This document shows positions 41,401 to 49,564 of a DNA stretch of 64,000 nt, in pieces. The notes beneath the pieces are model-generated. The model ran no database searches, was not told where the DNA came from, and was given only the letters and a program-made list of their open reading frames with translations. Numbering within the stretch: position 1 is the first letter of the stretch; each line of letters opens with the position of its first letter. Both the position numbers and the translations under genes were made by a program. The stretch is from Thermoplasmatales archaeon (lineage in GTDB: Archaea; Thermoplasmatota; Thermoplasmata; Thermoplasmatales; Thermoplasmataceae): positions 186,001 through 250,000 of the forward strand of contig CP060531.1 in NCBI GenBank assembly GCA_016806715.1, written 5' to 3'.

Positions 41401-42431
41401 AATTCTCTGGCAACATTATCTCTTGCTATGACCATGTTCCTGAGCTTCTCGAAGCCGACTTCCCTGCTTCTTGTCCTCAACCCGCAGTCCGGGTTTATCT
41501 TTATTCTTTCCGGGTTGTCTATAAGGCCCAGAACATACCTGATGCGATCCTCAATTACCGGAACCGGCTCTATTGTATCAATGTGAACATCTGTGACTCC
41601 AACTCCAAGAAATTTCCCGCTTTCCAGTTTGGCAAGATACTCTATGTCATTATAGCCAGGTCTATCTGCATCTGATTTTCCCTTAGTAAGCTTGTCCCTG
41701 TTTGCATATTCAAGGTTCAGCCCCTGCAGCTTCATTTCAGGTACTCGGTCGTACAAGACACGATAATCCTTGCTGTAACATACATGCAGTGAAAATTCAG
41801 TGTTTTCTATGCCCTCTACAGACTTGTTTATGGATTCAACAACTATATCCATTTCAGCGGGGTGAGTGGTAGTTGCTGGCTCGTCGATCTGGACCTGGAA
41901 CTTTTCTCCCGGTCTGGATAAATCCCATTTCTTTTTCAGGTACCGGATCTCATCGTTCAGGATCTTCGCAAACGCTATTGCTACTTCTTCCCTGTCCCTG
42001 TAATGTTCGTTGAAAGACCAGTCCATCATCGTGTACGGTCCGGTGATTGGTAGTTTTATCTCTCCTGTTGAGTTGCGCAAAAGAAAATCAAGTTCCTCAC
42101 CGTGCAGGCTCGAGTTTCTCTGCAACGAGGAAACAATGCTCCCCTTCTTGTAGTACCTGTTATCAAATGACCTGACCATTCCGTAAAATTTCAGGCCTGA
42201 TACATACTGGGCAAAGTGTTCATACATTTCCCATCTGAACATTTCACCGCCTACCCCTATATTATCCAGGCCAGCTTTATTGAACAGCTCAAGTGTTTCC
42301 AGCGTAGCCTTTTCCTTCAGGGGCTCAATTTCATTTTTAGTGCTAGCGTGAAATTTCCGGCTCAGGTATTCAGGCTTCCTGAAGCTACCAATTTCCTGAG
42401 TTTCAAGTATTTTGTTACCCATATTACTCAC
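41397..42431 (-). CDS. metE: Cobalamin-independent methionine synthase, catalytic half (MetE C-type)
   Basis: This 344-residue TIM-barrel protein matches the C-terminal, catalytic half of MetE. The zinc ligands are readable: H216 and C218 (LHVCYS), E241 (NLEYAN) and C316 (NPDCGLRTR). The QIDEPA motif for substrate binding is at about 181-186. Archaea often use such short core MetE proteins with a corrinoid or other methyl donor. It is encoded after the MetE N-type gene and MetF, whose order suggests a complete methyl transfer pathway. It overlaps the convergent sedolisin gene by four bases. Confidence 0.93.
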   Translation of the reverse strand: MSNMGNKILETQEIGSFRKPEYLSRKFHASTKNEIEPLKEKATLETLELFNKAGLDNIGVGGEMFRWEMYEHFAQYVSGLKFYGMVRSFDNRYYKKGSIVSSLQRNSSLHGEELDFLLRNSTGEIKLPITGPYTMMDWSFNEHYRDREEVAIAFAKILNDEIRYLKKKWDLSRPGEKFQVQIDEPATTTHPAEMDIVVESINKSVEGIENTEFSLHVCYSKDYRVLYDRVPEMKLQGLNLEYANRDKLTKGKSDADRPGYNDIEYLAKLESGKFLGVGVTDVHIDTIEPVPVIEDRIRYVLGLIDNPERIKINPDCGLRTRSREVGFEKLRNMVIARDNVAREF

Positions 42432-43341
42432 CCAACTTTCCCATCATGTCTACCTTTCTGTCAGCAACCAGCCTTGGAAGGAAGTCAAAACTTTCAGTAT
42501 TTGCAACTATTACCGTGTCAGCGCCCCCGTCCCCGGCCATCTTTGATATGGTATGTCTCACTTCACTTGCAGATTCCATAAGGGTATTGCGTGCATCTAT
42601 TATCTTAATGCCGGGAACACTGGAATTTTCTGCCGATATCTCAAAATTTCCTTTTTCCGGATCTGAAATGATGGAAGCAGGCTTCGTAGAGAGTCCCTCG
42701 AAATTCTGGCTCGACAATTTACCGCTGGAGACCAGGTAAACAGGATACTTACCAATAATCTGGTTCAGGTAGGACAGCGATGATTTTCCGTATTCGATCG
42801 GGTCAAAGATAACTGCACCCCTCATGCCGAATTTCTTCATGATCAGGGCATAATTTTTTGCAATAAAAGCCGAGAATTCCTCTTCAGATATGTTTCTTCT
42901 CACATCGGACATTGCGTAAAAGCTATGAGCGCCGGGGAAAAACGCGAGATGACCGTTTGCAGAGGATGATGAAAACAGTTCTACTGGGGGGTTCTCTTTT
43001 CCTTCCAGGAGCTTCTCATAACTGATATTATTATCACCCGTATCATGAACCACAGGTAAACGGAAAAAAGTATTCGTTTCCTTGTACCTGGTCAGTTGGC
43101 CAAGTTCAATCCCGTGGAATATAAGCGAAAATGGCCTGAACAGGTCAAACCAGTTAAGCACTGGATCAGAGAAATAGGTTATGCCAGATGAATTGAATTT
43201 CTCTATCAGCCCTTTCTTCTCTTTTTCGAATTCGGCGGCTATTTCCGGATTCCCAATCTTCCCGCGTTCATATTTGCTTATGCTTCTTCTTAGTTCCTCA
43301 CTCTTTGGATATATACCATAAATTAGTGTCTGTATTTTCAT
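42424..43341 (-). CDS. MetE N-terminal-like protein (partner of split methionine synthase)
   Basis: This 305-residue protein resembles the N-terminal barrel of MetE (LRRSISKYERGKI; SDPVLNWFDLFRPFSLIFHGIELGQLTRYKETNTFFRLPVV). It lacks the zinc-binding His/Cys/Cys set, so it cannot be catalytic on its own. Its stop overlaps the start of the catalytic half by eight bases and metF lies one base upstream. The obvious model is a two-subunit methionine synthase, or a folate-binding partner for the core enzyme. Assignment is by sequence pattern and operon. Confidence 0.82.
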   Translation of the reverse strand: MKIQTLIYGIYPKSEELRRSISKYERGKIGNPEIAAEFEKEKKGLIEKFNSSGITYFSDPVLNWFDLFRPFSLIFHGIELGQLTRYKETNTFFRLPVVHDTGDNNISYEKLLEGKENPPVELFSSSSANGHLAFFPGAHSFYAMSDVRRNISEEEFSAFIAKNYALIMKKFGMRGAVIFDPIEYGKSSLSYLNQIIGKYPVYLVSSGKLSSQNFEGLSTKPASIISDPEKGNFEISAENSSVPGIKIIDARNTLMESASEVRHTISKMAGDGGADTVIVANTESFDFLPRLVADRKVDMMGKLGE

Positions 43342-43342
43342 C

Positions 43343-44164
43343 TTAAAAACTCTCCAGAATGTCTTTCGCTATCTTATTTTTTCCTAGTGGCATTATATGG
43401 ATACCGTCTATGTACCCATCTAAATCATCAGCCATTTCCTTGATTATTCTCGATGATTCCTGAACCTTGTCCTGTGCACCCAATATCCTTTTCTCTGTTT
43501 CCTCCGGTATCTTAGCACCGAGTTTTTTCATGAATTCTATCTGGCTCTCCTTCTGAATTGGCATAAAGCCTGCTATGAGCTTGAAGTCTCTCTTCCTGAC
43601 CCACTCCCTTTTAAGCAGGGCAGAATCGTAGAATGCCTGGGTGATAAAGAACCCGGATCCTCCGCCTATCTTCGCCTTTACTATATCTTCCTCCGCTTCC
43701 CTGAAAGGATTGAATGAAGAGCCGACCGATATATCAGTGCCGGATGAGAAATCCTTTGAGTAGTTCCTGCTTTCCTTGATTGCCCTTATTAGCCCGATGA
43801 CATCCAGTTCTCTCACTTCCCTGGATTCCATTGTCTTGTGTATGGGGTCTCCGCCAATGGCAAAGAAGTGGTTTATGCCAAATTTCAATCCCGTGAGCAC
43901 CTGTGATTGAATGTGCAACTTGTTCTTGTCCCGGGGGGTGATGTGCGGTATGGGAATTATGTCATGTCCCCGGGTTGCAGTATATAAAGCCATGAGTGGG
44001 TCGATGCCAGGCATTCCCATTGGGTTTTCAGGTGCGGTAATCACGTTTGATATCCCATCCAGCAAATCCACGGCGTCCTGTGCCTCTGTATATCCATAAG
44101 ACCTCCGTGAAACAAGTTCGAATGATTTTATGTACCCGATATTGGAAACGTTCTTGACAGTCAA
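43343..44164 (-). CDS. metF: Methylenetetrahydrofolate reductase
   Basis: This 273-residue TIM-barrel flavoenzyme reduces methylene-tetrahydro(folate/pterin) to the methyl form used by methionine synthase. Family blocks are SFELVSRRSYGYTEA, HITPRDKNK, FFAIGGDPIH and FFITQAFYD. It heads the metF - metE(N) - metE(C) operon on the minus strand, giving a local methyl-supply route to methionine. The exact pterin used cannot be read from sequence. Confidence 0.92.
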   Translation of the reverse strand: MTVKNVSNIGYIKSFELVSRRSYGYTEAQDAVDLLDGISNVITAPENPMGMPGIDPLMALYTATRGHDIIPIPHITPRDKNKLHIQSQVLTGLKFGINHFFAIGGDPIHKTMESREVRELDVIGLIRAIKESRNYSKDFSSGTDISVGSSFNPFREAEEDIVKAKIGGGSGFFITQAFYDSALLKREWVRKRDFKLIAGFMPIQKESQIEFMKKLGAKIPEETEKRILGAQDKVQESSRIIKEMADDLDGYIDGIHIMPLGKNKIAKDILESF

Positions 44165-44223
44165 GTTAAAATGGGACTTATGAAATTATTAAAAAGAGTT
44201 AGTAACAAAAATATTACCGCTGC

Positions 44224-45771
44224 TCATATGTCAAATTTGACGTCCTGAGCCAGTGGTATGTCATTTCCCCAGTTCTTAGTAACGGTTTGCCTTCTCATAT
44301 ATGATTTCCAGGAATCACTACCGCTTTCCCGTCCACCGCCGGTTTGTTTTTCACCGCCAAACGCTCCCCCAATCTCGGCTCCGGCAGTGCTCGTGTTCAC
44401 GTTTGCGAGCCCGCAGTCTGAACCCATTGCCGAGAGGAAGAGTTCCTCTTCCCTGAGATCATTTGTAAATAATGCGGATGAAAGTCCCTGTGGCACGGAG
44501 TTGTGTATCCGGATTGCATCAGCAATCTCCTTGTACCTGAAGACGTAGAGAATAGGAGCAAAAGTTTCTTTCTTCACAATTTCCATGTTTTCCTTCGACT
44601 CAATTATGGCAGGCTCAACATAGAAACCACCCTCGTAGTTTTCAATCTTCTTCTCCTTCCCGCCGTATGCAAGCTTCCCACCCTCAGACTTTGCTTTCTC
44701 TATGGCCGAAAGGAAAGAGTCAACCGCTGCCCTGTCTATAAGGGGCCCTACCAGGACCCCTTTCTGGTCTGATGGCCCGATTTTTACGGTGGAATATGCT
44801 TTCTTGAGCCTTGACATGAATTCGTTGTATACGCTGTCCTGCACTATGGCACGCCTTGTGCTGGTGCATCTTTGCCCCGCCGTTGCAAGAGACCCAAACG
44901 CGACCCCTTTAAGGGCTATGTTTAAGTCTGACTTTTCAGACACTATTGCCGCGTTATTTCCACCCAACTCCAGGATGCTTCTGCCAAATCGTCTGGCAAC
45001 CTTTTCAGATATGGTCTGTCCAACAGGTATAGATCCTGTGAACGAAACAAGCTGGATGCGTGTATCGTTCGCGATTCGGTCTCCGACAGTCGAACCGCCA
45101 CCTGTAACCAGGGAAAATATCTGGGGTGCGTGATGCGTCTCAAGTACTCCTGAGATCACCTTTATGATCGCAATTGCCGTGAGTGGAGCTTTTGAGGACG
45201 GCTTCCATATGACAGTATCCCCGGTAACTGCTGCCACAAAAGCGTTCCATGACCATACTGAAGATGGGAAATTGAATGAACTTATGACGGCTATAGGTCC
45301 GAGTGGAATCCACTGCTCATAAAGCCTGTGATTCGGTCTCTCGCTGGTCATGGTGAGTCCGTAAAGCTGCCTGGACAGGCCCACGGAGAAGTCAGCGACA
45401 TCGATCATCTCCTGTATCTCTCCCTGTCCTTCGCTTTCCGTTTTTCCAACTTCCAGTGTCACAAGATTTCCAAGGTCCGCCTTGCGCTTCCTCAGTTCAT
45501 CGCCAATTTCCCTTATTATCTCGCCACGCTTTGGCGCTGGGATAGTAAGCCATTTCCTGAACGCCCTGATAGAGTGTTCCATAACCTTGTCGTAATCCTC
45601 AATCGAGGCAGAAGATACCTTTGCAATGAGCTTTCCATCTATTGGGCTATATGACTCTATAGCATCCTGTTTATGATATTCATGCCAATGGTCAGAAAAT
45701 ACTCCCGGATTCTCCGCGGTGATACCTAGTTTTGCCATGACATCCTTTCTAAAAGTTTCAGTTCCCGACAT
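44224..45771 (-). CDS. Aldehyde dehydrogenase, ALDH7-like
   Basis: This 515-residue NAD(P)-dependent enzyme oxidises an aldehyde to the acid. The catalytic Cys lies in AGQRCTSTRR, a form typical of the ALDH7 (2-aminoadipate semialdehyde/antiquitin) group, and the general-base Glu in ELGGNNA. The NAD loop FTGSIPVGQ and the proline segment SSFNFPSSVWSWN are present. In ALDH7 members the substrate is often aminoadipate semialdehyde (lysine breakdown). No lysine-degradation gene is nearby, so the real substrate is open. It stands alone on the minus strand. Confidence 0.9.
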   Translation of the reverse strand: MSGTETFRKDVMAKLGITAENPGVFSDHWHEYHKQDAIESYSPIDGKLIAKVSSASIEDYDKVMEHSIRAFRKWLTIPAPKRGEIIREIGDELRKRKADLGNLVTLEVGKTESEGQGEIQEMIDVADFSVGLSRQLYGLTMTSERPNHRLYEQWIPLGPIAVISSFNFPSSVWSWNAFVAAVTGDTVIWKPSSKAPLTAIAIIKVISGVLETHHAPQIFSLVTGGGSTVGDRIANDTRIQLVSFTGSIPVGQTISEKVARRFGRSILELGGNNAAIVSEKSDLNIALKGVAFGSLATAGQRCTSTRRAIVQDSVYNEFMSRLKKAYSTVKIGPSDQKGVLVGPLIDRAAVDSFLSAIEKAKSEGGKLAYGGKEKKIENYEGGFYVEPAIIESKENMEIVKKETFAPILYVFRYKEIADAIRIHNSVPQGLSSALFTNDLREEELFLSAMGSDCGLANVNTSTAGAEIGGAFGGEKQTGGGRESGSDSWKSYMRRQTVTKNWGNDIPLAQDVKFDI

Positions 45772-45870
45772 GTATGCGTTATCGTTCCAGTGTAATTCTA
45801 TTTTATCATTCCATTGCGCCGATCTTGTTCGGCCATAAAAACTCGTAAAAATTCCACAAATTGCGCGTGG

Positions 45871-46857
45871 TTATTCCAGCTGGCTTATCCTGTCAATGAC
45901 GATGGTAGCAAGGTCAACTAGCAGATCCAGATCTGCGGACCTGTCCGTCATCTGCAGGGACTTTAGTGCATTCTCCGTATATCTCTTGGCAACTGAGAAG
46001 GAGTAGTCTATGGAGCCGGACCGAACAAGGATATCTTTCATGAGATCCTTATCCTCTTCCTTTGCCGTGCCTTCTGTAAGGATCTGCCGCAGCTTGCTTT
46101 TATCAGATTCACTGGATTGTTTTAGAGCCACAATAACAGGAATGGTGATTGCATTATGCTCAAGGTCCACAAAGGACGGTTTGCCCATCTTCTGTTCGTT
46201 CCCAACGACGTCAATGATGTCATCGGTAATCTGGAACGCCATTCCGAGGTTGTACGCGAAATCAGTCAGGTTCTTCTGCGTCACCGGGTCTGCGCCTGCA
46301 ACGTGTGTAGCGCCGAGGGCACAGGCAGAAAAGAACATAGCAGTTTTCTTCTTTATGATCTCATAATACGTATATTCATCCATTGATAGGTTTGCCAGGT
46401 TTACAGCTTCAAGAATCTGGCCTTCCGCCAGAAGGCTGGCCGCATCTGCCATAATCTTTGAGACAGCCGGTCCGTATCTTGAGCCAAGTTCATATGCTTT
46501 TGCAAAAAGGTAGTCCCCCACAACAATTGCATTGTTAATACCGTATTTTGCATTAACCGTTGATCTCCCTCTCCTCAACGAGGAACCGTCTATTATATCA
46601 TCATGTATGAGGCTTGCAGTGTGTATGAGTTCATACCCTGCCGAAAGTTCAAGGATTTTCTGGTATGGTTCCCTGGAGCTGATCTCAAATGAAAGGATCG
46701 TGAGCAATGGCCTGAACCTCTTCCCTCCAGCATCTATTGTGTATCTGGACATTTCATAAAGTTCATCCTGCTCGGTATATATGTTCTTCAGGAGAGTATC
46801 GTTGACCTCCTCAATCTTCCCGCTCAGACCGCTCTGCCACTCATAAAAATCCTTCAT
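45871..46857 (-). CDS. Polyprenyl (geranylgeranyl-type) diphosphate synthase
   Basis: This 328-residue enzyme builds isoprenoid chains for archaeal membrane lipids. Both aspartate-rich motifs are present: HDDIIDGSSLRRG (first) and FQITDDIIDVVGNEQKMGK (second). The residues before the first motif (ELIHTASLIHD) are small/aromatic in the pattern of C20-type synthases, but chain length cannot be fixed by reading. The start is ATG 46857 with an AT-rich promoter (AAATAAATATAAC) upstream. Confidence 0.93.
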   Translation of the reverse strand: MKDFYEWQSGLSGKIEEVNDTLLKNIYTEQDELYEMSRYTIDAGGKRFRPLLTILSFEISSREPYQKILELSAGYELIHTASLIHDDIIDGSSLRRGRSTVNAKYGINNAIVVGDYLFAKAYELGSRYGPAVSKIMADAASLLAEGQILEAVNLANLSMDEYTYYEIIKKKTAMFFSACALGATHVAGADPVTQKNLTDFAYNLGMAFQITDDIIDVVGNEQKMGKPSFVDLEHNAITIPVIVALKQSSESDKSKLRQILTEGTAKEEDKDLMKDILVRSGSIDYSFSVAKRYTENALKSLQMTDRSADLDLLVDLATIVIDRISQLE

Positions 46858-46937
46858 TTATACCAGAGTCTTTAGATATGACAAAAATAAATATAACACT
46901 TTGCAGGAAAAAAGTGCAAAATTAATGGAATGAAGAA

Positions 46938-47213
46938 TTACTGCTTCTTTAGGGTTATCTCAATTGATGATACGTTAGACTCTCCATGTTCACCCTGCAG
47001 GACTTCTGTTTCCAGGGTGATCTTGTCGTATTTTGCATTCATGATGAATTTGTGCCTGGTTATCTCTGCTATATCAACAGCTTTGCTTATCGCTTTTCCC
47101 CTGGCCTTGATTGTTATCTTTTCCAGGTTATTGCTGTTGAACTGTGTGACAACGGCCAGAACGTAGTTCATAGTTGGTTTTTTTCCAACGAAGATGATGT
47201 TTTCTTCAGTCAT
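46938..47213 (-). CDS. albA: Alba chromatin protein
   Basis: Alba is a small dimeric DNA/RNA-binding protein that compacts archaeal DNA. The 91-residue protein has the N-terminal FVGKKPTMNYVLAVVTQF segment, whose two Lys are the DNA-contacting (and acetylation) site. ITIKARGKAISKAVDIAEITRHKF and an IEITLKK end follow. TATA-like TAAATACAAAA lies about 25-35 bases before the ATG. Confidence 0.96.
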   Translation of the reverse strand: MTEENIIFVGKKPTMNYVLAVVTQFNSNNLEKITIKARGKAISKAVDIAEITRHKFIMNAKYDKITLETEVLQGEHGESNVSSIEITLKKQ

Positions 47214-47337
47214 AATAGTCCCTAAAACGATTAGATTAATTTTGTATTTAACATTAACGCAACCTGTACAGTTCAGGATGTAATAATCAATGTTCCGGTA
47301 AATCCTGCAGGCTCTAACTTCTGGAGTTGTCAGCGTT

Positions 47338-47730
47338 CTAGACTAAGCGGATTAGAGTATCAGTACTTTTTACTCCATCAAGGCTCCTTATCTCATCGAC
47401 AGCACTGTTCAATTCACCCAGGCTTGTGCTGTGTATGCCAACCGCTATGTCTATCTTCCCGGAAAACTCGTATATTTCAGTATACTTCTTCTTAATCTGC
47501 AAAATAACATCGCGTGCTTTTTTCAGGTCTACTCTTACCAGCACTATCCCATCAACACCATCATTGGATGTCTCGATGGTGAATCTTCTTATAATGTGTG
47601 AAGAGAGCATTCTGGAAACCCTCTTCCTGACCGTCCCTTCAGAAACGCCGAGTATGTTACCTATCTCCGTGTTGGTGTATCGCGAGTTTTTTCGCAGGAG
47701 CTCAATAATTTCCCGGTCTCTGGAATCCAC
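47338..47730 (-). CDS. Lrp/AsnC-family transcription regulator
   Basis: This 130-residue protein has an N-terminal helix-turn-helix (DREIIELLRKNSRYTNTEIGNILGVSEGTVRKRVSRM region) and a C-terminal RAM ligand-binding domain (VGIHSTSLGELNSAVDEI and GVKSTDTLIRLV). Such proteins sense amino acids and control their metabolism. Its targets are not visible, and no operator match near it could be shown by eye. Confidence 0.93.
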   Translation of the reverse strand: MDSRDREIIELLRKNSRYTNTEIGNILGVSEGTVRKRVSRMLSSHIIRRFTIETSNDGVDGIVLVRVDLKKARDVILQIKKKYTEIYEFSGKIDIAVGIHSTSLGELNSAVDEIRSLDGVKSTDTLIRLV

Positions 47731-47809
47731 AATTAAAGTAAGGCGAGCTGATTAAAAATCATTTCTGATCGTTTCGAATATTTATCCTGCCTACTTCTCA
47801 AAACAATCT

Positions 47810-48085
47810 TTATCTATACAGGGACTGCCCTTTGCTTTCTTCCTGTTTTTTCTTGGATATGAGTTCCTTGGGGACTTTCAGTACGCGTATAATATTCGTT
47901 GCCTGTACCATGTAAAGGGGCAATCCGGTGTTGGCATCATTGCCGTTTCTCATGATGGCAACTATCTCCATCTTTATCTGTATGACTGAACCATCCTTCA
48001 GCTTAACAGTTACCCATTTAGGTTCGTCGTCGGTCTCAAATTCAACTAGCTCCCCGTTTTCAGGGAAATTCCCCGGCATTGCCAT
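47810..48085 (-). CDS. Small beta-rich protein, unknown
   Basis: I do not recognise this 91-residue protein. It has alternating strands (WVTVKLKDGSVIQIKMEIVAIMR; LPLYMVQATNIIRVLKVP) suggesting a small beta-barrel and a Lys-rich tail (SKKKQEESKGQ). The acidic start (GELVEFETDDE) and barrel look could suit a nucleic-acid-binding protein. ATG 48085 is followed by a second ATG at 48079. It stands alone between the Lrp gene and the tRNA-Leu repeat region. Confidence 0.65.
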   Translation of the reverse strand: MAMPGNFPENGELVEFETDDEPKWVTVKLKDGSVIQIKMEIVAIMRNGNDANTGLPLYMVQATNIIRVLKVPKELISKKKQEESKGQSLYR

Positions 48086-48228
48086 GGCGTGTGTATTACC
48101 ATATTAATAATAAGTTTCTTCTTTTTTTTGTGTGGGCGATCCCAGTAAGAGGTCAGGATTTCAGCATTTGCAGTACATTGTTGCATTCAGGCGGTTTCTA
48201 TTCATGAACCTGTAAGCAAAACTGGTTG

Positions 48229-48331
48229 CATTCTCCTCTTTCATCCGGGTTCAGCACTTTTAATATAATGCGGGTATAATCCAATACGCTGAGAGGGTAG
48301 CTAACCTTGGCTAAAAGTGCAGGACTTAAGA
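48229..48331 (+). repeat. Left copy of tRNA-Leu promoter/5'-half direct repeat
   Basis: This stretch is a diverged copy of 49386-49490. From 48249 on it matches the right copy at all but about five positions plus a two-base gap. Before 48249 similarity fades gradually over some 20 bases. It contains the TATA-like promoter of tRNA-Leu (CTTTTAATATAATG, near 48256-48270) and the tRNA sequence up to the anticodon loop, after which the copies part completely. Confidence 0.88.
48291..48331 (+). pseudogene. Truncated tRNA-Leu(TAA), 5' half only
   Basis: These 41 bases match positions 1 to the anticodon loop of the intact tRNA-Leu at 49450, with the D arm and anticodon TAA kept. After the loop the sequence is unrelated, so no functional tRNA can form. 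The promoter in front is retained. The first unrelated bases create a substitute stem: AGGACTTAA (48321-48329) can pair with TTAAGTTCT (48337-48345), with one G-U pair. Confidence 0.85.
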
Positions 48332-48550
48332 ACCGATTAAGTTCTGAAAGTGTTTTTGACTGATTTACTTGACGATTATTCTATCGGGGATGAGATATCG
48401 CGTGGAAGCAAATATTGCGTGGAAAATCTACCTTGAGAATAATCAAGCATTTTTTCTCTCCTTTAGTATTATAGACTTTTTTGCTACAATGGTCGTTTAA
48501 ATGAAGTGCTAACACCAAAAGGTATGTATATTTAATACACATGGTTATGT
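48332..48550. other. Gene-free stretch between truncated tRNA and antitoxin gene
   Basis: About 220 bases, AT-rich, with no supported gene. It holds the right arm of the 48321-48345 hairpin. The promoter for the toxin-antitoxin pair is near 48500-48537 (GTTTAAAT and TATATTTAATA). Confidence 0.5.
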
Positions 48551-48775
48551 GTGCCAACTCAAAGACTCAATGTGACTTTGCCTGATGATGTGTCAGAAAT
48601 ACTCAAGACCAAGAAAAATAAGTCCGAGTATCTAGCTGAAGCAGTCAGAGAGAAAGCAATAAATGACAAAAAAATGGAGATTATAGAAAAAGCAAAGAAA
48701 CTGAAGAAATTCTACGAGTCTGAAGAAGACCTAAATTCTCTAGAATCCCTAGATTCACAGGATTTTGTGGAGTGA
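48551..48775 (+). CDS. Ribbon-helix-helix antitoxin
   Basis: This 74-residue protein starts at GTG 48551. The N-terminal strand RLNVTLPDDVSEIL followed by KKNKSEYLAEAVREK is the ribbon-helix-helix DNA-binding fold. The rest is an acidic helical tail (YESEEDLNSLESLDSQDF) suited to wrapping around a toxin. Its stop overlaps the GTG of the toxin gene in a GTGA junction, the classic antitoxin-first layout. It probably represses its own operon through the promoter just upstream. Confidence 0.85.
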   Translation: MPTQRLNVTLPDDVSEILKTKKNKSEYLAEAVREKAINDKKMEIIEKAKKLKKFYESEEDLNSLESLDSQDFVE

Positions 48776-49125
48776 AACGTACCTTGAGACAGGGTGAAAT
48801 CTGGTTTGTGAACCTGTCGCCAACAATTGGCGCCGAGATTACCAAAACAAGGCCATGTGTGATAGTGAGCAGCAACGAAATTGGGATCTTACCATTGAAG
48901 GTGATCGCACCGATTACAGATTTCAAAACTCATTATAACTCTGTACCCTGGATGGTGGAGTTGTTCCCGGACAAAATTAACAACTTATCGAAGAAATCCG
49001 TGGTAGACTTGTTCCAATTGAGGTCTGTTTCAGAGGCACGATTAATCAGAAACATAGGCAAGGTGACTGAAGAGGAATTTCAAAAAATCCTGGAAGCAAT
49101 TAAAATAGTGTTTGGAATATATTGA
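48772..49125 (+). CDS. PemK/MazF-family toxin (mRNA interferase)
   Basis: The 117-residue protein shows the PemK/MazF pattern RQGEIWFVNLSPTIGAEITKTRPCVIVSSNE, then LPLKVIAPITDF and a VVDLFQLRSVSEARL block. These toxins cleave RNA at short sequence sites unless bound by their antitoxin. Catalytic Arg/Thr positions (K-TRP; the acidic-Thr/Ser region after APIT) look intact. It starts at GTG 48772, overlapping the antitoxin gene. The pair lies between the two tRNA-Leu repeat copies. Confidence 0.92.
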   Translation: MKRTLRQGEIWFVNLSPTIGAEITKTRPCVIVSSNEIGILPLKVIAPITDFKTHYNSVPWMVELFPDKINNLSKKSVVDLFQLRSVSEARLIRNIGKVTEEEFQKILEAIKIVFGIY

Positions 49126-49385
49126 TCGCCGGCTTCAAATCCACTGTATCCAACCTGCTCACACAACAAATCTTAATTTCCAACCCTATTTCAATTATTT
49201 TCTGAGCAACTCTGACTCCTCCCACAGTTATTCCAATCATAATTTTATAGGGTGTGGATTGCCATCTTTTCCGGAGGTTGTCATTTTCTATTTCTCTCCT
49301 GATTCATAGCTGGAATATGATGGGGTGCCGAATTTTGTATATGGTATTCTAGCACTCTCCAATGTTCAATACAGAATACAGGATA
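49126..49385. other. Gene-free stretch between toxin gene and tRNA-Leu repeat
   Basis: About 260 bases with no supported gene on either strand. I see short broken frames only, and no clear inverted repeats. Confidence 0.5.
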
Positions 49386-49490
49386 CACTCTCCTCCCTCG
49401 TCCAAGTTCAGCACTTTTAATATAATGCGGAGCTATAATCCGATACGTTGCGAGGGTAGCTAAGCTTGGCTAAAAGTGCAGGACTTAAGA
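49386..49490 (+). repeat. Right copy of tRNA-Leu promoter/5'-half direct repeat
   Basis: This is the partner of 48229-48331. It contains the intact tRNA-Leu promoter (CTTTTAATATAATG near 49413-49426) and the first 41 bases of the functional tRNA. The two copies are 1158-1159 bases apart in the tRNA part and enclose the toxin-antitoxin pair. Confidence 0.88.
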
Positions 49491-49534
49491 TCCTGTCCGG
49501 AAGCGGTTCGTGGGTTCGAATCCCTCCCCTCGCA
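49450..49534 (+). tRNA. tRNA-Leu (TAA)
   Basis: An 85-base type II tRNA. Acceptor GCGAGGG pairs with CCCTCGC, and the anticodon stem CAGGA/TCCTG encloses loop CTTAAGA (anticodon TAA). A long variable arm has stem CCG/CGG. The T arm is GTGGG-TTCGAAT-CCCTC with one T-T mismatch, and the discriminator is A. No CCA is encoded. The promoter is duplicated upstream with the truncated copy. Confidence 0.95.
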
Positions 49535-49564
49535 TAACACAGAGTTCCTTGCGGGTGCTGTAAG

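Noticed and set aside
49126-49385. Possible third gene of the toxin-antitoxin unit
   Set aside because: No frame longer than about 65 codons with any recognisable feature was found on either strand.
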